DNA of 64,000 nt from Channa striata (Eukaryota > Chordata > Actinopteri > Anabantiformes > Channidae): the NCBI GenBank assembly GCA_033026295.1, contig CM065168.1, forward strand, positions 26,586,306 to 26,650,305, given 5' to 3'. Positions 35,577 to 49,836 of the stretch are shown here, piece after piece. Each line of letters opens with the position of its first letter. Position 1 is the stretch's first letter. The position numbers and the translations under genes were made by a program. The notes under the pieces are model-generated. The model was not told where the DNA came from. It saw only the letters and a program-made list of their open reading frames with translations, and made no database searches.

Positions 35577-37607
35577 TTAAGTTGTTGACAGCCTTGAAAA
35601 GTCACTAAAAGATGCTGTAATAAATAAAAATCATTATTAAAGGAGCTTTAAGGCCAACAACTGTTACCATTAAATCTGAAGGAGCACAGACATATAAAAT
35701 ACATAATATAGCCACATTCAGAGACAATGCTGCGTTCAAGTGTTTATGCACTTTAACATAACTTATCACTTATAGCCATATATATGTCCAGATTTTTGTA
35801 ACTACAGACTTCATGTGTTATTCTGATTAAGTTGTTATTGAGTTTCACTGCTTGGCATACTATTTCTGGTTTTTCAACTACAGTTTATTCCTGCTGCCAT
35901 AAATAAAAAAACAAGCAATGCTTCTTTTGCACCACATGCTTTTCCCCCAGGATAGACATAACAGACACAATTGTTCAGAAGAGCAAATCTAAAAGATTTC
36001 ACATGCTGTCTGGTGCCTCTCAGCTGTTCACAATCAGTATAATTCTCAGCCCTTCTTGATTTTTTTTTTTTTTACCAGACCACCGCTGTCTACTCTCACA
36101 AATGTTAAAACAAGAATGTACGTTTTCTCTCCTTTCACTGAAGCATCAGTTTCATTGTCCCTCCTTGTTGAAGGAAATGAGAACAAATTATAGAATAACA
36201 AAATATTCAGTCATAGTGGAGCCATCTGAATGAATGATCAGGAGTGTGAAACCAAATATACACCCAGTAATGCTTTTATATTTTTGAGCTTACAGAAAAA
36301 TAGTGCCTCAGTGATCATTAAGTTATGTAGATGAGTGACTTATCTCTCTTCATTCTCAAGCACGTATCCTTAACTCTATTTTGGCCTATTGTGACGATAT
36401 GCTATGTTCAGCCAGGTACATAAAAATAATAAAGAACAAGCTGTTAAAATGTGTGTACACTAGCAGAAAAATAAAGCCTTGGCAATAAAAAGCAATAAAA
36501 GGTGGGGCACTACTATTTTATGACCAAACATAAATGTCTGTCAGCAAATACACTACACATTAAGGCTTGTAACAACAGAGCAGAGAGACAACACTCAAGA
36601 GTCCTCTGCTGTCCTAAAATGGTTCCAGATAATTTATCAAACAGGCCTGTCTACAGCTCTCAATTTCACATCACAATCTGCTGCTGTAAAAGCTCATTAT
36701 ATGCTGAACACGGAGAAATGTTTCCGCCAAGAAGTCTGGAGGCCAGAGATATGATATGAACTGAGCGGATAGCTACATGTGACATCTTGGAGTCGGGTTC
36801 CATTGATCTCATGTTTTACAGAAAATATGCAGAAACACTGAACCAAGAACTGTTCATCTAAATATGTCATTCCAATTGGGCACGCTCGAAACAGTGTTGT
36901 GTGTTAAGAAGCTTTGTCATATGAAGTTCAAAAATTCTACATGGTAGCCCAAACCAGTACATTTTTGAACAAGACCATCATCATATCTCTTGTCAGCTGG
37001 CATCAGTGCACTGCTTTAATGAGGCAGTGGAGACTTCATTAAGTGACTTTTCTTAAATGCACAAGTAAAAAAAACAGCAGTCGGCGCAAATCTAACCCTC
37101 CCATTTTCTTTGAACTTGGAATATGAATTGGCATGAATTGTGCAGCTTCACCTTGACCTCTAATTGGCAGTGCCACCTTCCTTTAAAATGATACAGAAAG
37201 GACGGAATGTGCGAAAGTTTGATATGATAAAGGGACAAAAAAAGAGCCAATCTAAATATAGTTTGGATCTGTTGGTTGTGGTTGTAAGGCACAAACATGA
37301 CTAGCTTGCTGACTGATCAGAGATAAGGTTCTGTGGACATAAATAGCACTAATAAACACAACGCTAACAAGAGAAAAGCGCTGGCACCTTGCATTTGTGT
37401 TTCCAGCGAAATCAAGAAGGTTTGTTGGACAGTTGAAGGTTGTAGTACAATTTTCATATAGTTGAAGTATGAGATGGTCAGCTTTTCAAGATGAGATTTC
37501 CGAAGTTATATTACAGAGTGATAACAATAACACAAAAACAACAGAAGTAATGTGGATCCAATATAGACATGACGAATAAGTTACATGTAACATCTTAAAT
37601 TTTGAAA

Positions 37608-37633
37608 TTAATTCAACTTTATTTATATAGCGG
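37608..37633 (-). repeat. Fragment of TTGAATT-tailed repeat
   Basis: TTCAACTTTATTTATATAGC matches the terminal tail of the family seen at 5105-5435 and 19223-19425. Only the last ~25 bp are recognisable. Confidence 0.5.
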
Positions 37634-38490
37634 ATCACTGATGACCTGGATCAATAAGTACAAAGAACTTGGCTATATTCTCTTGTGGCACACGTGCAGC
37701 CAGTTATTTTAAAGTAGTGGATTCAGATCACCCTCCTGTTTCATTTTACAATGTGTCAGCAAGTGCGCTTCCCTACCGCTTACCATGATGACGATGCCTA
37801 TGGTGAGCACACGTGGTTAATCATCAGATCATAAATCACAGCCTTTCACGTGTGTGAAAGAGAGTTGTAAAGATGAGTTTATAGCACAAGTTGTTGTGTT
37901 TTGCTGCAGCAGCAGGATTTCTTATTCATTATGTTGTACCCCTCCTCCAGCCTTTGTTAAACTGTCTGGATGTGCTGTAATTTCCAGCATCCTCCGATGT
38001 GTGGGGTTTTGTCAGGCACATCTTCTTAGAGGAAATCAAAATCACAGTGTTGATTGGTCTAATAGGAATAGCCACGAAAAATTCTCTGACTCCATCTGAG
38101 GCTCAGGGCTGTTTGAACATCTGAACTTGCTGAGGGCTAACAAGGGAAGCCTCACACACAACACTGTGCTGAGAACGTGACAGTTTGACCTTGCAGCTTA
38201 TGTATGATTTCTTTTGAAATGAACGTTTCCTTGTCCAAGGAGGGCCATCTGGTTACTTGGAAATGCTGTTTAATCTTTCAGATATTGTTTTCAGCACTTT
38301 GAGATTTTGGAAGAACTGTAGAAAGCCAATTAAAACTAACTGGCAATGTTCCATCACAAGGCAATGCACCAAAATATCTCCCGCCTCAGTGACTGCAGAT
38401 GGCAGCCTTCTTTTTGATATGGTTTGTTCTTTTAGCTTTTCTGTACGAGTCATGTAAACAAGCTTGGATTACAGATTTATGATTGCTCAC

Positions 38491-38816
38491 CTGTGTGACA
38501 GTCCCCCTGATGGTGGGCGAGCGCTGTTTGCGGGTGGTGGTTGTGGCCATGGTGGTTGTTGTCTCCATTATTGTGGTGGACATATCAGCCAGCGGGGTGG
38601 TGGAGGTTGTGTCAGTAGTGAGCACTGAGGGTACGTCACCCACCAGCCGCAGGTTACCCTGGGTCTGGACGTTGGGGTCACCCTCGGCTGCCAGTTTGAG
38701 CACCTGGAGGCCATTGTAGTATAGGCCTGAGATTTGCCCCTGGAAATGGCGTCCCTTCTCTCCACTACCACCAATTTTAATGAATGCCTGGCTGTTGAAG
38801 ATAGTCAGCTGGCGAC
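38491..38816 (-). CDS. nrxn2: nrxn2 exon: second half of LNS6 plus Thr-rich stalk
   Basis: This coding exon is 326 nt. Its first two bases complete a Gly codon (phase 1) and it ends in phase 0 with CAG. It encodes GRQLTIFNSQAFIKIGG and then FQGQISGLYYNGLQVLKLAA, the closing strands of the LNS6 beta-sandwich, followed by RLVGDVPSVLTTD. After that comes a Thr/Met-rich stretch (TTIMETTTTMATTTTRK), a probable mucin-like O-glycosylated stalk segment. The LADM, TTIMETTTTMATTTTR and RSPT blocks match neurexin-2 as I recall it. On the minus strand the acceptor is ACATATTAG|GTCGCC and the donor is CAG|GTGAGC. Upstream it can join either the SS4 cassette or the 63468 exon, with identical phase. Downstream it joins 31633 to give TVTQ-NADDLL. 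Confidence 0.96.
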
Positions 38817-41456
38817 CTAATATGTGAGAGACAAGAAGAAGGACAGACAAATGTGGGAGAGGAGAGATGAAGTGGAAGCAAGAGAAAGGAATAGAAACCA
38901 TGGAAAGAGGCAAAAAGAAAGAGAGAAAGGGCAAATACTATAAATCAGTCATGGTCTCTGTGAGCTTGCACATGATACACAAAGTAATACACAGGCACAG
39001 TATGAAACACAGGAGATCGGGGAACTGTTTCAATCACATGGGATTTTCCGGGTAACACTTTAGGAAGATTGGACCCTGGCTTGTTGCAGCTGTAGCCATT
39101 ATAGAGCTAGGCACGTGCCACTTTCTTAGAAAGGCGCCCTGAATCTGGCAGTCAAATAGATTGCAGGGGCAGTTACGGCTTGACCCTGAGACTGAAGGTT
39201 CACAGCAAAATTCATCTCATTTGCCCTAAGATGGAATATATTAGAACAATGCTAGGTTTGTGTCATTGACCTCCAATGCACCTGAACTGCACAATGATAA
39301 AGTACCTTTCCCAGCAAGGAAAAAAGTGTCCCTCCAAGGGGGAAAAATAAGATCCTCATTGGAAGCACATGTTTAATTCAGCAGGGGCTGTCCCCCTCTG
39401 TAGTCATTACCAATTCATCTGGATAGATAGATGGATGTAGGGAGGATCGGTTGGTCCATTTAACCAGGGTCCAATACTAATGTGTTACCAAGTATTGTGG
39501 GGAAAGGGCGGAGTTGGGGCGATCTAACAGGTGTAGTTGTTCTCCTAGGATTTTCTTCTGCTGATGTCAGTTTAGAGGTTTTCTCCCCAGTGTTTGCATG
39601 TCGGCAAGCCTCAACAGCATCCCACTGTGCCACTTGGACTGATGCAAACTTTGACCACTATTAAAATAGAGCAGGAAGGAAGGTGGGGAGGATTACTGTG
39701 CTGTTGGAAGGATGTGGGTTAAAAACAGACCTGACGAGGTAATTACTTAGAGGGTAAGGGCCGGAGATGCCAAAGAGCATTTTTATGGATTAATCAATTC
39801 TTGAAAGGAAAGAGGGAGTGTTTGTTTGTGAAAGGAATACTACACTAATGTGTGCATTTGAGAATGAAATATATACACTCTCTAGAGATGGTGGACTACA
39901 GACCTCTGAAATTAGAGACCTCTGCTCTCTTATGGGATTTTCTTTCAGTGGAGGAATGTATGCAGATATATTACTCTTTACAAAGCTATAAAAGACAGAT
40001 AAGTCTACTTGCTTGTCTTTTGAATTTTTTCTGTGTGGGACTGCAACCCAGAAAGGGCAGGCTTTGATACAAGCATAGGCCCAGGTCCTACTTGTTTTCA
40101 ATTAGGAGAACAGAGGGTACTTCATTGTGATTACTACATGTGTCCACATATATTCAAAATGTGGAGTGTTTCCACAGAGATGGGCCATTATACATGTCAT
40201 CCCATTATCAGATCATTAGGCCCACTGGGCCCACAAGGGACCCAGCTCCCGTCCCCTAACGTCATAATGATGGGACTTAATGTCTGGCATATGCACTGTT
40301 GACATAATAACTGAGTCTTGGCTTTATTATCTCATCATTTAGTATGTTTGGTGTGGAAGTGCAATTAATAGATCAAAGAATGGGGAAGGTAATTTTTTGT
40401 TGATGTTGTGGACATTGTGGACATCAGCAAGGAAAATTCTGAAGAATAATCATGCTTGTGTACACACAGGGAAATATTCAGACATCAAAAATGAGAACAC
40501 AGGGAACACACTCAGAAATGCACAAAACATTATCATCATCCAACTTCACTAGCCCCCTCCCTCCCCATATCACTCTTCCAGTGTCCTTGACAAAAGGACA
40601 CCCATGTACACACCCACATCAGCCCAGAGGGTCTCCCATTTCAAACAGCCTTAAAGAGACCCACTCTTTACAGAAAGGGTCGTGGAGAGCAAAGAAGCTG
40701 AGGGCGCAGATAATCGTCATCCGTGTTGCTAAACGCTTTCCTCTTGGTTTACAGAACAGCTCAAGTTCCAGTGCAAATACCCGACTCTCCCTTGTGTGTG
40801 GGCAGCAACTGCAAGCACGAACATGATCTGTTCAGACAGGGTGTTTACTTCAGACTGTTCTGTTTACTCCAGTAAAGTGTATTGGTGTCATAGTTACAGT
40901 CTGAGCCAGTAACACAGTCATAAGTAAGCCATATTGACAAGCAGCTTATGATTATGATGCAGAGTAGGGGGGATTAGCAATACCTCCCAATGAAAGACAG
41001 TGCACATGCATCAGTATCCAGTGACATATTTTTTTAAGTGTCTAAACATCCGTATTGTGACCTATTTTATCTTGCATTAATACTACAGCACGTGCCTCTT
41101 ACATAAACAAAGTGGTGGAAGATGAGCCTTGAGCACTGGAGATCACAGTGACAGCCATTTATGTGCCGATTCCATTTGAGAGAGGCACAGAGCGAAAAAG
41201 AAGAAAGGTGCCCTCCAGGCTAGATGAAGGGAAATCAGTGTTTGTTTTTGTAGCTGTCTGGTCAGGATGAGACTTTAACAGGGTCTGATGAAGTTATTGT
41301 TTCAGGGTCTGCCGGGTCAAATCAAAAGTGACATGTGGTTTTAGAGCCAATTTTGGCAGCGTGCATGAGTGGGGTGCAGTGAAGGGGTAGAAAGAGGAGG
41401 CTCTACATGACAAGCAATCACAGCGCTTAATATGACTAAGCAGGATATGGTGGTGG

Positions 41457-41481
41457 TGTGTGTGTGTGTGTGTGTGTGTGT
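41457..41481. repeat. (GT)n microsatellite
   Basis: About twelve GT units on plus (CA in the nrxn2 transcript sense) lie in the intron downstream of SS4. Confidence 0.92.
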
Positions 41482-41989
41482 AATAACTTATAAAATATGT
41501 CAGTAAGGTGACCTTTATGTGTGTGATAGTTGGCCTTTTCAAGTACTGTGTATTTGCCATTTATTTACATAGGCCTTTCTGTGTGTCTGTTGGTGTGCTT
41601 TGACAATAGACAGCACAGCACACAAGGTTTGCACATTGATGAGGGTCTATTGGACCAATTTGGTTGGTTGGGTGATGCTGCTCTCTCTCCCCATGGCTCT
41701 TAAGGTGATAGGCACTTAGCAGGCAGAAGCTCGGGGCTGGGAGTGGCTGGGTTGGATGATTGGGTTGGGATGGATTGCGAGGGTGGCAAGCGGCCAACTA
41801 CTCATTTCAACAGACATTTATGGCTGTACACAAAGCTTTAATTAACTGCAGTGCAGAGCCCAGAATGGTCAGGTGTCTGCAATGAGCCACTGCAGATCTG
41901 TGTGCCTCTACCCATTAGGACTGGGCAACAACACTAAGAAACTAAAATATCTCCTTTTTTCAGACCTAGGATTGATTCTAAAACTTGAT

Positions 41990-42026
41990 TTAAATATAAA
42001 TATAAGATATAAATATAAATATAAGA
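41990..42026. repeat. ATATAA-type tandem low-complexity repeat
   Basis: Imperfect units of TATAAA/AATATAAG repeat here in the SS4-downstream intron. Confidence 0.8.
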
Positions 42027-44982
42027 CAGATATAGAAGAGTGTGGAGAAATTACGAGGCTGTTATTACTATGCATATTCATTAACAGACTACAGCTGTTG
42101 CACTTTTGCTGCATTCACGTCAGCCTGGTGTGAGAGGGATGGCAAAAGTTTCTATAGACACAAATTCATTATTTAGCTGTTGCAGTGTTGCTTCTTTTGA
42201 AGCTGTCTAACTCGTTTAAATACTTTAACTGGCTAACTAAATTAGTCTAACTAAGTTAAACTTCTGCTTGTTATTTTATACATAAAGTTAACCAAAGTTA
42301 GCTGCAAACACACAGCATTCTTATTTTTTATTTTAATCTAATTTATCAATTTTAAAATATATTATTATGTGCTGGTGTGGGGGTTTTGTAGCCTTTTGGA
42401 AGCCATTATGTCCACGGTTCATTCTGCAAAGTGGAACAAAAGACCAATGATTTAAAACACATGATGCAGCATTGAGTACACTGAGCTAAATGCTAACATA
42501 ACCTGCACAATAATGCAAACCTACCAATCTGTGTGTATCTTTAGAAAAAAATGTGGATGTTACTTTGTTTATTCTGGTAGTTCTCTTTCTAAGGCAGTCA
42601 GTCCCCAGTGTTGTATGTAGTATCTGACTAAATCCATAGGAGGAAATGGCTTGAAAAGTTGCTCATGGTTTAACTCAAATTTGCTCAAAAGTCTGAGAAT
42701 GCAGAAACATAAACACTGCTGGAGTACTCTGAGAGGACAGAGCAGTTTAACATACAGTATATCGTATACATCGTTCACACTTCAGAGGTATTGCTGATTT
42801 GTAAATTGGGTGCAACTTACAAAACATAGAATTCTTCATTGGAACTCTGCCCTATCTGCTCCTCACACAGGACATCTGGTTAAAAGAAGGCAGACCCAAC
42901 TATTTCTAAAGGCATTATCATCTGCAATCACACCCTCTTTTGGCTGAATTGCCCGTGGGGCTTAGTGGCTGATAGCCTAGCAGGCAACACAGAGGAACAC
43001 AGCAGTCTGACGTTGATTTGTTCACTGAATCCTCGTGGTAATGACCCCTAAACGTCACAACATCTTGTGCAGATTGAGGAGAGCAGTGTCTTTACATTTA
43101 TAATGCACAGTGGAACACAGTGTACTCCAACCTAATGGACAGTTCTGTCTGGCCTCTGATTTTCCTCATGAGAAATTCTTCCACTGTCTCTCCAAACAAA
43201 GGATGTCTAATAATTTCAACTGACGTTGACAATAACAAGAAACCTTTGAATAAATTATCATTATTAAACATATGTTCCTTTTTTGTACGGGCCATAGGGC
43301 AGCTCCTGAGTTATCTGTCCAGTGCCTGAGTGTGAGAGACGATAAAAGAAGAAGAGGGTGGACATCGACTGAGAGAATGGGGACATGAGAGATGACAGGA
43401 GCAAGGGAGGCTGACAGACGAGGAGGACAGAGAAAGAGCGAGTCTGCATCAGGAGAGAATGTCAAAGAGACAGAGTGAGGGCACAGAGCGCGGGAAACAG
43501 GGAGTGGATGACAGGCTTGATGAAAAGAACAAGAGGAATGATGCAGTTAAAGACTGGCTGAGGAAAAGAAAGACATACAGTAATACACATGAGTGTGATG
43601 GTAAAGAAGTAGAAGCAGAGTAGTAAGATGAATAGTAGAAGAAGCAAAAATGAAGTGCTTCTCATGTAGAGGATATCAGAGGCCTGGTGAGTCACCTCCA
43701 GCCACCCTCACTTTAAAGTGTGGGCAGCTAATCACATGGTTAATCCAGTGGTAATGACTGGGTTCCACGATATGTACCTGTCTTAGCCCGCAGCTTCCTG
43801 CTGTATGTCTCACTACATCCCTGTTGTTTGCCTAGGGAGGATGTTCATATAAAGGATGTGGGTATACATTTACCCAGCGCTAAAATAACATACTCAGCTA
43901 GTCATGCTGTCAAAAATACTAGTGTGAAAATAGACTTACTGGAAGAAAAGGTGTGAAGTACAGAATGTAAATTATACCTTTTATGTTACAGGTATTTCAT
44001 GGGATAGTTTAAAACTATAATCCAAAGTCTTATATCAAAAACAATCTCAAAGTGCTGAAAATGCTGGGACCTGCATTTCCTTCGAAAGGGCAGCATTACA
44101 TGCTTGGAGTTTTCCTGCGTAAACACAAAGTTTGATTTGATTAATTTTCTAGAATAGCCTCAGACAGCTGACCAGTAAGGGGGAATAGAGTTGTTAAAAG
44201 TAAATTTTCTTTGAACTTCAGGCAAATGATGGTAATAATTGGCTAGAAAAACAGATGGACACAGTGTGATAAAGTGGTGTGCAGGTGTTTGTAAATGGTC
44301 TATGGATTACTAATAATGGTAATTGTCAAATAATTGTAGTTTCTGTGATCCCATTTGTGAATGTCTCCTGCTTTAACCATGACAGAAAAAATTTGCCAGT
44401 GGTTGTCACACTGTGGCGCAAATTGTCAGACAGCTGTAGGCTGTTGATTTACAGATTTTTTTCTATTGAGCAAAGTACAAGTATCAGAGATCAGAAATTG
44501 CTTTGGCCTGATTTGCACTGGAACAGGAGACTATGACCTATGATTCAGGTGTACTGAATTTTTAGGTGCAAATCAAGTGGTTTAGGCAGCTATGTCAGTT
44601 TTTACAAAAAAATTAATATTATATGCAGGTGGCCTTTTTTTCTTGGTGTTTTCCGTCGCAACTGTCTATGTAGGGTAGACTGTATATTGCAGGGAATGTT
44701 AAAGACATAAATTCCTGTGCTCCAGTTTTTTTAATGACAAACCAAAGCGCAAATTAGAAATTTGTGGAGGTTGCAACATTCTTCTCTGATGTCAGTTTCA
44801 AGCAGACACCAGGAACATGTTTACATCACTTCTTCAACCAAAGGTGAACTGACTTAAAAGGTGCAGCACTAACAGAAGTAGTAGCAACTTTCCTTTGCTG
44901 CATCATCCTCCTCGACTTTTTTCTAAACACAGAGAGGAATGGCTTGTCTCAGATGAGCTGTGGTCGGTAATTACTAGCTGAG

Positions 44983-45030
44983 GCAAGCCAAGCCGGGGAG
45001 TGGGCTGGGTTTGGGCCACGCTTGGCTTGC
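44983..45030. repeat. 11-bp inverted repeat with 26-nt spacer
   Basis: GCAAGCCAAGC at 44983-44993 is the exact reverse complement of GCTTGGCTTGC at 45020-45030. The arms contain GCCAA/TTGGC, the NFI half-site, but the spacing is not that of a classical NFI palindrome. Function is unknown and chance is possible. Confidence 0.6.
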
Positions 45031-48000
45031 TAATGCACAGATTGCTTGTCGGAGGCTATGAAATAATGGCTGTATGTCTGCTACAACCCTCAGAATGTAG
45101 GTGTAAGCTGGAGAGTTTGGGAGGGAACGGCAGCTTGATACCATGCTCCCTCCAGTCATGGCCCCTCCCCTTGCACGGGGGAGGTGATTGTTGGAGGGAG
45201 GTTTGGGGTGAGAGTGTGATCTAAGTGTACCCATCCGCAGTGAAGGGGATATGAAAAGGACTGCAGCTGGAGAGTTTCTCCCACCACCATCAACATTATG
45301 CCTCTCTCATCCTCCTTCTGTGTTATCTCACAGAGAGGAGGGATGCCATAGAGTTGGAATGAGCTTCTATCTGAAATGTTTTTACTTAGCTGAGCTTCAG
45401 GGTGGGAGGGATGGCCAAGAATTCACCTCTGTCAATACACCGCTTTGTGATGTGCCGAACACAAAGTTGGATTGTGTCTATGCAGCCTTTATGTTTGTCT
45501 TCACAAATCCTTCCTGCACCCTCAGAATTTCTAGTAGCTGTGTCCACAAACAAGAACTCCCCCATTTCCATTTTCTTCTTTAAAGCAGCAAAACAAAAGG
45601 GAGGGAAGAAGCACAATGGGGGTGGGGTGGGATGCTGACAAAGTCGATTATGAAGTGTTTCCAAGTTATCTCGTCGACACAAGTCTCTCTTTGGTAATTA
45701 AGAGCGTTTTGCTTTTTTACTCCAAAGAAGTTGGGCTGGTTTGGGGAGAACACACTGAATTAATTGTGTTTGACAATAGAGATGAGGGGCCAAATGCAGC
45801 ATGAAGTCAGGCTGAAAGCCTTGAGAGGCAGCGTGGAGCCCTGAGGTCCTTAAAGGCAGCTGAGAGTGCAGAGATTGTGGTGGTAAATCATCAGGACTCT
45901 GGAGAGAGTAGATTGGAATTAATCAGATGTACCTCTATCTCTGATGTTATATCTGTACATAGATCTTAAACAAGTGATATTGCCGAGGGAGAGAAGCAGA
46001 GAGAGATAGCATGGTGGTTAGCTGGGGACAATCTTCTTCCTTTTTATTGACTCTAGCTGTGACTATGCTTTTTTAGGCCATTTCATGGTAGGAAACCATG
46101 AAATAACAGCAAAGTGTCCCCATCTTTCTAGCTATAGAGCTGCTTTTTTGCTTTACTACTCGTGAGCAACCATGTTAAAATTCATTCTCTCCCTAACTTC
46201 CCTCAGATATGGCCATAATAGTGCAGAGAAGACAAGATAGTAACTCAGTGGGATACAAAGCTCATCAAGGTGTTGCTTAAAGAAAGACTCAGACAGATTT
46301 AGTCTCTGTAGACTGGAACCTGATGTAATGAATCTCTGAAATGAAGCTGGGATCATGAATAGCAGATCTGGACCAATGCCTGGCCTGAAGATGTTGATTT
46401 GGGCTTTGGCCCCACACCAAGTGGGAGGACTTGATTGCTTTCGATTAGGGAAAGGGGGAGCTCTCACCAGACTGTTAAATACTGAACATTAAACGTGGTT
46501 CTACAGTTTGCTTTCAGGCCACGGAGACCCGATGTCCTAGTAATTCTCCTCTCTGCACACATGTATTTCAACTCTGAGCTTGATCATCATGCTGTTGATT
46601 GCTGCAGAGGGAGAGATTCCTTGCCAGAAGAAGATGTAAAGCTCCAATTCTTTAGGGAGATTTATTGACTTCCTTGCTCATCTGCTAAAGGAAACAACGA
46701 AGGAAAATGGATTCTTGCTGCTTATTTGTAATCTTTGTTTTCTAGTGGAGATCTAGAAGCTGCTAAACATTTTAATTGTTTCAAAAGAAAAAGGCTATAC
46801 TGAGGGGAAATGCAAGCCAAGTTTTCTGTGAAAGGTGGTATTGACGGTCAAGAGAGAAAAAGGAGGAGGATTAAAGAAGAGTGAGGGGTAGGAAGGGCAG
46901 GTAAACAGGAGAAAACCTGGGATGACAGAGCCATCTAAAGGGGATAGAAAGGCACAAGTAAAAGGGGACATATGTGAATAAGTTTTGGTTCAGACAGAGC
47001 TGTTGAAAGCTTTTGGGTCTCTGATTTTTCCCCTCCATTGGGTCACTGTAATGGCTGCCGTTTTGGATTTAGTCAGCAGGCACAGAGTCAGCCAGAGATG
47101 CTCACTCTGATCTACCTCACACGGAGTAGGGAAAATGGGATAAGGGCCTCCGAATGAGATGGAGTGCAACAGCACAGCTCTCCTCTAGGACACTGCTGGC
47201 TCCACTGACTTCCATTATATACCAGTGTGACCAAAATACTGATTTGTAAGAATGACATTCTGTTCTCTGTGTGTTTCCTTCCATACGTGACCACGATTCT
47301 GCATGAGCTTTGAGATTAGAGGATCTGTGCAGCGCCAACATCAGAAAGATGTTTCCCATACTCAAGGAATTCATAAAACATGAACAGGAGAGGAGACCCA
47401 CTGGGCTGATGATTTTGTGCACTCTGGTCAAGAGTTTTGAAGCATGTAAAGACAGTTTATTAAAAATCACCAGATTAGAGAAACCCCAGGTAACAGCCTG
47501 GACCATTATTCTACCTCTACTACAAAATGAATGATCCAGGCTGTTTGATACGCCATTCACCCTGTAGAACAAACATACGTTTCCTTTTTCAAAACCATTT
47601 TTCATTTCCTGAGTAGTGAAAACAATAAACGTTAAAGGGACCTTTCTTCAAACACATTTGACTTAAATGATCAGAGTGTCATTTTTGAATTTGGTGTTCA
47701 GTTATTTGCTTTAATTTAACCCTCTGAGTTTTTCATTACTTAGTAGTGAATACAAGGGGAAGGAAGTGGACACTTGGAGATTTGTTTCTTTTAGTAGCAG
47801 TTAGAACTTTTTTAGCACTTTATTTAGCTTTTGTCCTGAGAGATTGTCGCAACCTGTCCAAGTTCTTCCAAATACTTGCATCAAGGCCCAATGACGTTCA
47901 ATCGTTAAACATAATTTATAACAAGGTTATAACTGAGGGTTCTCTGAATTTGTCAGCAGGGTGAAGCTGAGGAATCTGCCAATCTGTTTCAATTCATGGC

Positions 48001-48262
48001 TAACACTAGAAGGTTGAGAGGAATGAGAGAAGCCCTCAGCAGTTAGTGTGAGTGGAGTTTGATTTGCTGTTAGGTGGTTAGATTCTGCTTAGAGGTTTCT
48101 TGGCTTTAGATTCTAGCTGCTTTCTTTTCAAAGAATCAAACAGCTTTAACCCTTTGAGCTTGGAAATGTCCACTAATACCCTTCATTATCTAGACTAGAA
48201 CATCCTTTATTTCATCTTAAAAATGTTTTCTTTAAAAACCACTTTGAGTCCTCAGTCTACGA

Positions 48263-48280
48263 CGTGTGTGTGTGTGTGAC
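48263..48280. repeat. Short (GT)n microsatellite
   Basis: About eight GT units in the SS4-downstream intron. Confidence 0.85.
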
Positions 48281-49816
48281 ATTACTTTGACAAATGCAAT
48301 CAAATTAACAAATAAGCAACCTTGCACATGCTTATCTAGGTACACCCTGATCAAAGCCCTCACTTGAGGTTTTGGTAAGGATCACTTTTTTCATCTTTAT
48401 ACATTCTCCCAATGTTCTCATTTTAAACTATGGAATAAAGAGAATAATGCATTCGGTTTCAAACTCTTTCTTTTCCCGGCATGCACAAATCATTTCATAA
48501 GTGGATAGGTCATTTTTTATTGATCCTGTTGTTCATTCAACTTTCATCTCCTAAGCCTTTTAATTCTGACTTGCGTCCTAACTACACTCAGCACAAATGC
48601 CTCCCCACTGCACCAGAGGAGAGCAGATCAGTAACTTTATAGGAGCTAAAGATGAATGCAAGAATTGTTTTGTATCCATGAAATAAATATACAAGCTCTT
48701 CATTTATCTCCTCAAGCTCTTTGTTTATCTGTTGCATGAAAACTTAATTTTGCTCTCAGAGAAAAATCATATCTTCTGAATTCCTCCCTTTAAGTGGTAT
48801 CATTTATTTTTTAAGGAGCCCGTGAAGCTAATTGGACAATACTTGAAACTCTGAATTTGTGATAATCTGAAAACATAATAATTTATAGCAAGTAGATTTT
48901 TATCCTCATGCCTTCATTGTGCTAAATGGTGCTGTATGAGAGAACTCAGTGCAGTGTTTTTAATGCTCCTGCTAGTGCTCTGTCTTTCTGATTGACTGTC
49001 TTCTTCTCTTTTTGAAGAATCAACCACCTTCAGCAGCACAAACACACTGCAAGGCAAGACAAAGACAAAGAAGCTGGAACATTCGGCACTCAAAGGGTTA
49101 AAGAATAATCACTTGGATGAGACCACATTTGACACTTATGAACACTAGTTATGCATAATGTTGGGCAGGAAATAGTGCCCACACACTGGTTACTGAACAA
49201 ACATAGTCCCTTTAACTTTTAGTGACTTTCAGAAGGGATTTTGTTTCCTTGAAAATTCAGTATCTTTTTTTATTTTCATGAATGATTGAATATAGTCAAA
49301 GTTCACATTCAGCCAACAAAAGACACAGGAAAGAAGCAAATGGGCTATTTATGTGAAAATATGTGGTCAAGTTATTGGGGGTTATGTCGGGTTATTTGGG
49401 GGTTATTTCTCTGAAGAGATGCAGCACCAGCTTTAGGTGTCTTGGGTTTGGTCCCTTGGGTATCTGCACACCAATTCTAGAGAATGCTCTAAAAAATTTA
49501 ACGTGATTATATTAAAAGACAAATATTACACAGTACACAGCTGCATGTGGGTGAGCTATATATCTGGCAGCCATGACAGAAAATTTTATCATTGCCTGAT
49601 TTCCAAGTTTTCAGATTTTCAGATGCTAGTCAGAGAAAGGTTTGAGAGGTCAAGTTAAAAAAATGTATCAGTCAATCACTATTACCTATGTAAATCTGCA
49701 GTGGATTGCAGGGGACCTACAGTTACGTTAAACCGCCAAATCACATCACCATCGTGGCACTGCACCTCCTCCAGAGTGGTGGTTAACGGTAGGTTAGGCG
49801 GTTTGATCATTAGTGG

Positions 49817-49836
49817 AGTTAAAGGGATTTTATTAC
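49817..49836 (-). promoter_or_regulatory. Candidate STAR-protein (SAM68/SLM) motif cluster and weak donor of SS4 exon
   Basis: Immediately after the SS4 cassette the transcript reads GTAATAAAATCCCTTTAAC. This contains a non-consensus donor (GTAATA), a TAAA core at 49829-49832 and a TTTAA core at 49819-49823. SAM68/SLM proteins recognise paired U(U/A)AA-type motifs and are known to cause SS4 skipping in mammals through elements just downstream of this exon. The motif positions are seen directly; binding and regulation here are inferred. Such AT-rich motifs are also common by chance. Confidence 0.5.

Larger units (their letters stand above)
31634..38490 (-). other. nrxn2 intron (6.86 kb) carrying retroelement debris
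   Basis: The donor is GTGAGC (38490) and the acceptor is TTCATGCAG (31634). Within it are two copies of a dispersed fish repeat (34118-34311 and 35396-35576), a truncated L2-type LINE (34311-35030) and a short fragment of another repeat tail at 37608-37633. The remainder is unannotated AT-rich sequence with no coding similarity that I recognise. Confidence 0.8.
38817..49836 (-). other. nrxn2 intron downstream of SS4 (11.0 kb)
   Basis: When SS4 is included this intron runs from donor GTAATA (49836) to acceptor ATATTAG (38817). Contents noted are (GT)n at 41457-41481, an ATATAA-type low-complexity run at 41990-42026, an 11-bp inverted repeat at 44983-45030 and (GT)n near 48263-48280. No exon, nested gene or complete transposon was recognised. 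Open frames here are short and overlap on both strands. Confidence 0.75.
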
